Of a stretch of DNA of 8,915 nucleotides, positions 6,214-8,915 are shown in pieces. The stretch is from the NCBI GenBank assembly GCA_028693885.1, contig JAQUUM010000038.1:1-8915 (forward strand). The letters are read 5' to 3'. Made by a program: the position numbers and the translations under genes. Source of the stretch: Bacilli bacterium. Lineage in GTDB: Bacteria > Bacillota_I > Bacilli_A > ML615J-28 > CAG-698. The notes beneath the pieces are model-generated. The model made no database searches, was not told the DNA's origin, and saw only the letters and a list, made by a program, of their open reading frames with translations. Numbering within the stretch: the stretch's first letter is position 1; each line of letters opens with the position of its first letter.

Positions 6214-6242
6214 TTGCTTTTTTTTGTAAAAAATATTATAAT
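6214..6242 (+). promoter_or_regulatory. Sigma-A-type promoter of the BIG2 lipoprotein gene
   Basis: TTGCTT (6214-6219) is followed after 17 bases by a perfect TATAAT (6237-6242). It begins six bases after the jag terminator, so the lipoprotein gene is a separate transcription unit with a leader of about 16 bases before the ATG at 6265. Confidence 0.82.
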
Positions 6243-6264
6243 AGTTTAAAAGGAGACACAATTT

Positions 6265-8202
6265 ATGAAGAAGCTATTTTTCCTTTTAATTGTTTTTATT
6301 TCTCTAAGTGGTTGTAGCAAACCTGAACAAAGTATTTTTTTTACATCAGATGGTGTTAATGCTTTAAAAATTGGTGAAACAAACAAAATAAACTACACAC
6401 TTGAAGGAATAAAAGATTTAAAAACAAACTTAACTTGGTCGTCTTCTGATACAAATGTCGCAGTTGTTACCCAAGAAGGAATTGTATTAGGAGTTTCAAC
6501 CGGAAGTGTTACTATAACCCTTTACTATAATAACAACCCAGATATAAAAGCATCTAGAAATATAACAATTGTTAATCTGTTTATAAACTCACCTTTTTTA
6601 ACATTAAATCCAAGTATGCAAACATATTTAACAACTAGATCTAACTTTACTTCTAGTCAATTAGCTTGGGAAAGTAGCGATACTAGTATAGCTACTATTA
6701 CAGATAATGGTTTTTTAAGTTGTTTATCTAGCGGAATGGTTACTATAAAAGTTTACTACATTGAAAATCCAAATTATTTTGATACAATTGATTTAGAGAT
6801 TTACCCAGTAACGCCAAACCTTTTGATTAGTGGTAATTATGATATTTATGTAAATCAAACAATCCCTTTAAACGCTGTCCCTGATCCTTATACCAACGCT
6901 ACTGTGTTTTGGGAAAGCCTAACACCTGAAAAAGCCAGTATTACATCTGATGGTATATTAACAGCTTTATCTCTTGGAAAAGCACTTATTAGAGCAACTC
7001 TAGACGGTTTTGAAAGTGTAGCTGTAGTTGAAATTAATATTATAGAAAGAATTGAATATTCCTCTTTTTCTCAAATAGAGCAACTTTATCAACAACAACT
7101 TTATGAAAAATCTAACAACTATTATGTTTTTGTATATGACTCTGGTAAAGATAACGACATAATTGAAGCAACAATTGTTGATTATTTAAATTTAAGAAAC
7201 GATTATCTAAATATAAGCAGTTTTAATAAAATTTATGCTTTTAACATCAACAACATTAGTAATGTAGTTTGCTTGTCTGATAGTTTTTCATCTGATGATA
7301 CTAATTGGAAAACAAATTTTAATGATTTAAAAATTCCAATCAACGAATTACCTTTGATCTTTAAAGTAGAAAAAAACGAAATTACTCAAACTATTAAAAC
7401 AAAAAACAACGTTTTAAAACTCCTTGTAAACACAATGGAATCGGCGGACTATGCTAATGTAACTTATAACCTACCTCAAAATTACTTAGATTTTACTGTT
7501 AATAGTTATATTGATAGTCATATAAGAGTTATTTCAAATAATGAGTTAACTACGATTGGTAGTTTAAAAACAACTAACAGTTTTGCTTTAATTAGCAAAA
7601 GTAGAAATTCTTCTATCCCTTATACCGGTTCTAGTGCTTTAACTGTTGTTTCTAAAGACGATCGTGTAGCCTATTTTAATACATCTCTCAGTCTAACGAG
7701 TTATTTTTCTTTAACTTCAACACAAAACAAAACTTTTAATCCAAAAGAAATGTTTGTTGATGTTACATATTTAGACGAAACAAATCTTAACAAACACTTC
7801 AACTATAAAAAATTGTTGTTTGAAACACCAATAGAGACTTCTGTTTTTGGTGAAGATAATTTTTTAACTAACTACTTTTCAATAACAATACCTATTATAG
7901 AAAGACTCAACCCTGATACTCAAACTATTTCAAGTTATGACATCGGAGTTTTAGGAGTAAATATTAACAACAAGTTAGCAAGTTATGCTTTAGACTTACA
8001 GATTTGGGTAGAAACAAAAGACTTCGGACTATTACCTGTGGTTGGTATATATAATTATTCTGATAACACAAGAAATCTTGACATTCCTATATACACACCT
8101 ATTTATAGTTATTTTGAACCAACTTATTTGTATGTTACTTGCTCGTATACTGTTGATTCTGTAGTTAACACCTTAAATTATAAAAAATTAATTGTAAATT
8201 AA
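6265..8202 (+). CDS. Large surface lipoprotein: three BIG2 Ig-like domains, thioredoxin-like segment, repeated C-terminal domain
   Basis: This 645-residue protein has a type II signal peptide with lipobox L14-S15-G16-C17, so it should be anchored to the outer face of the membrane. Three consecutive BIG2-like domains follow (about 30-103, 104-180, 182-260). Each has a W-[ES]-S-x-[DT] strand, a short D-G or N-G turn and a [ST]-G-x-[AV]-x-I strand, for example WSSSDTNVAVVTQEGIVLGV. Residues about 277-388 look like a thioredoxin fold: YYVFVYDSG, a helix, KIYAFNINN, then ELPLIFKV with a cis-proline-like P363, but with no CxxC. The rest (about 400-645) appears to hold two related beta-rich units ending FNPKEMFVDVTYLDE (491-505) and FEPTYLYVTCSYTVD (617-631). 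The start is backed by AAAGGAG (6249-6255). BIG2 domains suggest adhesion or scaffolding; actual function is unknown. Confidence 0.85.
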   Translation: MKKLFFLLIVFISLSGCSKPEQSIFFTSDGVNALKIGETNKINYTLEGIKDLKTNLTWSSSDTNVAVVTQEGIVLGVSTGSVTITLYYNNNPDIKASRNITIVNLFINSPFLTLNPSMQTYLTTRSNFTSSQLAWESSDTSIATITDNGFLSCLSSGMVTIKVYYIENPNYFDTIDLEIYPVTPNLLISGNYDIYVNQTIPLNAVPDPYTNATVFWESLTPEKASITSDGILTALSLGKALIRATLDGFESVAVVEINIIERIEYSSFSQIEQLYQQQLYEKSNNYYVFVYDSGKDNDIIEATIVDYLNLRNDYLNISSFNKIYAFNINNISNVVCLSDSFSSDDTNWKTNFNDLKIPINELPLIFKVEKNEITQTIKTKNNVLKLLVNTMESADYANVTYNLPQNYLDFTVNSYIDSHIRVISNNELTTIGSLKTTNSFALISKSRNSSIPYTGSSALTVVSKDDRVAYFNTSLSLTSYFSLTSTQNKTFNPKEMFVDVTYLDETNLNKHFNYKKLLFETPIETSVFGEDNFLTNYFSITIPIIERLNPDTQTISSYDIGVLGVNINNKLASYALDLQIWVETKDFGLLPVVGIYNYSDNTRNLDIPIYTPIYSYFEPTYLYVTCSYTVDSVVNTLNYKKLIVN

Positions 8203-8228
8203 AAACAGCGGGATTAAACCGCTGTTTT
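8202..8228. terminator. Bidirectional terminator shared by two convergent genes
   Basis: AAAACAGCGG (8202-8211) pairs perfectly with CCGCTGTTTT (8219-8228) around a 7-base loop. On the plus strand T-rich sequence follows; on the minus strand TTTTTAATTT follows. The lipoprotein stop touches its left edge, and the minus-strand stop (8216-8214) lies in the loop, so one hairpin can serve both genes. Confidence 0.92.
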
Positions 8229-8915
8229 ACTTTTCTTTTTCATATATATAATTACACCCGCAACTCCTAAAGCTGCAATTAAAGTACCAAAACCTACTCC
8301 TACATAAACCCAAGCAGAAACTCCATCACTGTTTACTGTTGGAGGTAAAACATCTTCTTCGGTAATTGTTTGACCAGAAACTAAATTTTCTAAATCGTTT
8401 TTATATAATAAAGTTTTAACATTATCTAACTCATCATAATACACAGCTTTTACATAAAGTGTTTTTGCGTTTAATCTTGAATCAATTGGTTGAGAACCGA
8501 TTGATGAATAATTAGTGCTATAACTACTATAACCATAAACACCTATATAAGGATAAACATTCTCTCCACTTTCATCTACTAACCAAGACTGCATATCAAC
8601 ATGAAATCTTTTTGTTTTATCTGGAATGTTAATATTTATTCTGGTTGTATATCTATCTGTTGTAGAACTTTCATCTTTGTTAACTGTTAGTAAAACTGTA
8701 AAGAAATCTTCGACTGATAAATTGTTTGAATGATAAACATTGTTTTCGTCTTCTACTAAAACTCCCATAACTTCTTCTCTTAAAGATGTAGAAGCCCACT
8801 CTCTTGTCATATTGTTTTGATCATCAAAAACTCTTTTCATATATCTTAAATTTATAAACAAAGCACTTGGTACTTGGTCTTTATCTCTATTGTCCATACT
8901 GAAACTATGTGAAAT
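8214..8915 (-). CDS. C-terminal part of a membrane-anchored surface protein (5' end beyond the window)
   Basis: The frame stays open to the window edge. An ATG at 8897 exists but has no SD, and the six codons before it (ISHSFS) continue an alignment with the opposing lipoprotein, so I treat the gene as partial. Numbering from that ATG, 227 residues are visible. Residues about 10-25 (SALFINLRYMKRVF) match the end of a repeat unit. Residues about 26-170 form a full unit ending in PYIGVYGYS (116-124) and LNAKTLYVKAVYYDE (142-156). Residues 195-219 are a hydrophobic helix followed by KKKSK, giving a C-terminal membrane anchor with the bulk outside. LPPTV (184-188) before it recalls a sortase signal but is not LPxTG. 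It shares a domain with the adjacent BIG2 lipoprotein, and the two genes converge on one terminator. Function unknown. Confidence 0.72.
   Translation of the reverse strand: MSHSFSMDNRDKDQVPSALFINLRYMKRVFDDQNNMTREWASTSLREEVMGVLVEDENNVYHSNNLSVEDFFTVLLTVNKDESSTTDRYTTRININIPDKTKRFHVDMQSWLVDESGENVYPYIGVYGYSSYSTNYSSIGSQPIDSRLNAKTLYVKAVYYDELDNVKTLLYKNDLENLVSGQTITEEDVLPPTVNSDGVSAWVYVGVGFGTLIAALGVAGVIIYMKKKSKTAV

Noticed and set aside
8895..8897. ATG as the true start of the minus-strand surface protein
   Set aside because: There is no SD, no signal peptide follows, and the codons upstream to the window edge remain open and align with the opposing lipoprotein's repeat (SFS versus YFS), so the gene is truncated by the window.
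1..8915. UGA read as tryptophan, as in Mycoplasma
   Set aside because: Tryptophans in YidC and the lipoprotein are TGG, and all conserved genes are full length under the standard code.
1..8915. Mobile element, CRISPR array, tRNA or rRNA
   Set aside because: No transposase or integrase motifs, regularly spaced repeats, or cloverleaf or rRNA-like segments were found on either strand.

Overview
The window is a low-GC (about 30% by eye), tightly packed stretch of a low-GC Gram-positive-type chromosome. It carries the conserved rpmH-rnpA-yidC-jag block, lipoprotein signal peptides with lipoboxes, SD-rich ribosome binding sites and A/T-rich intrinsic terminators. Tryptophan is read from TGG in the reading frames and no in-frame TGA is needed, so the standard bacterial code fits. 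An early-branching Mycoplasmatota/Bacilli lineage (Acholeplasma-, Izemoplasma- or RF39-like) is my best guess. This is inference; Mycoplasma proper is unlikely because TGA is not recoded.

Layout from left to right. (1) A complete membrane PAP2-family phosphatase (+) ends in a terminator. (2) A roughly 220-bp convergent gap follows. It contains a possible tiny membrane-peptide reading frame, or its frameshifted remnant, on the minus strand. (3) A minus-strand operon holds a membrane-anchored YiiX/NlpC-P60-like cysteine hydrolase followed by mnmE (tRNA wobble-uridine modification GTPase); the stop codon abuts the next start codon. (4) A divergent control region with two clear -10 boxes separates that operon from a single-gene Fic-domain protein (+). 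(5) A consensus promoter (TTGACT-17-TATAAT) drives rpmH-rnpA-yidC-jag: ribosomal protein L34, RNase P protein, membrane insertase and RNA-binding protein. A hairpin sits between rpmH and rnpA and a terminator follows jag. (6) A 645-residue lipoprotein (+) has its own promoter: three Ig-like BIG2 domains, a probable thioredoxin-fold domain without cysteines, and a repeated C-terminal beta-rich domain. (7) Convergent to it, sharing a bidirectional terminator, is the 3' part of a membrane-anchored surface protein (-) that runs off the right edge.

How it fits together: the central block is housekeeping (ribosome assembly, tRNA processing and modification, membrane protein insertion). In many bacteria mnmE and mnmG follow jag, and dnaA lies upstream of rpmH. 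Here mnmE is on the opposite strand behind two unrelated genes, and dnaA and mnmG are not in the window, so the classical origin-proximal order has been rearranged. The right end looks like lineage-specific cell-surface biology. The lipoprotein and the opposing anchored protein share a repeated domain of roughly 130-150 residues that I do not recognise. This pair, with the degenerate thioredoxin-like insert, is the most likely source of something undescribed. No mobile element, CRISPR array, rRNA or tRNA was seen.
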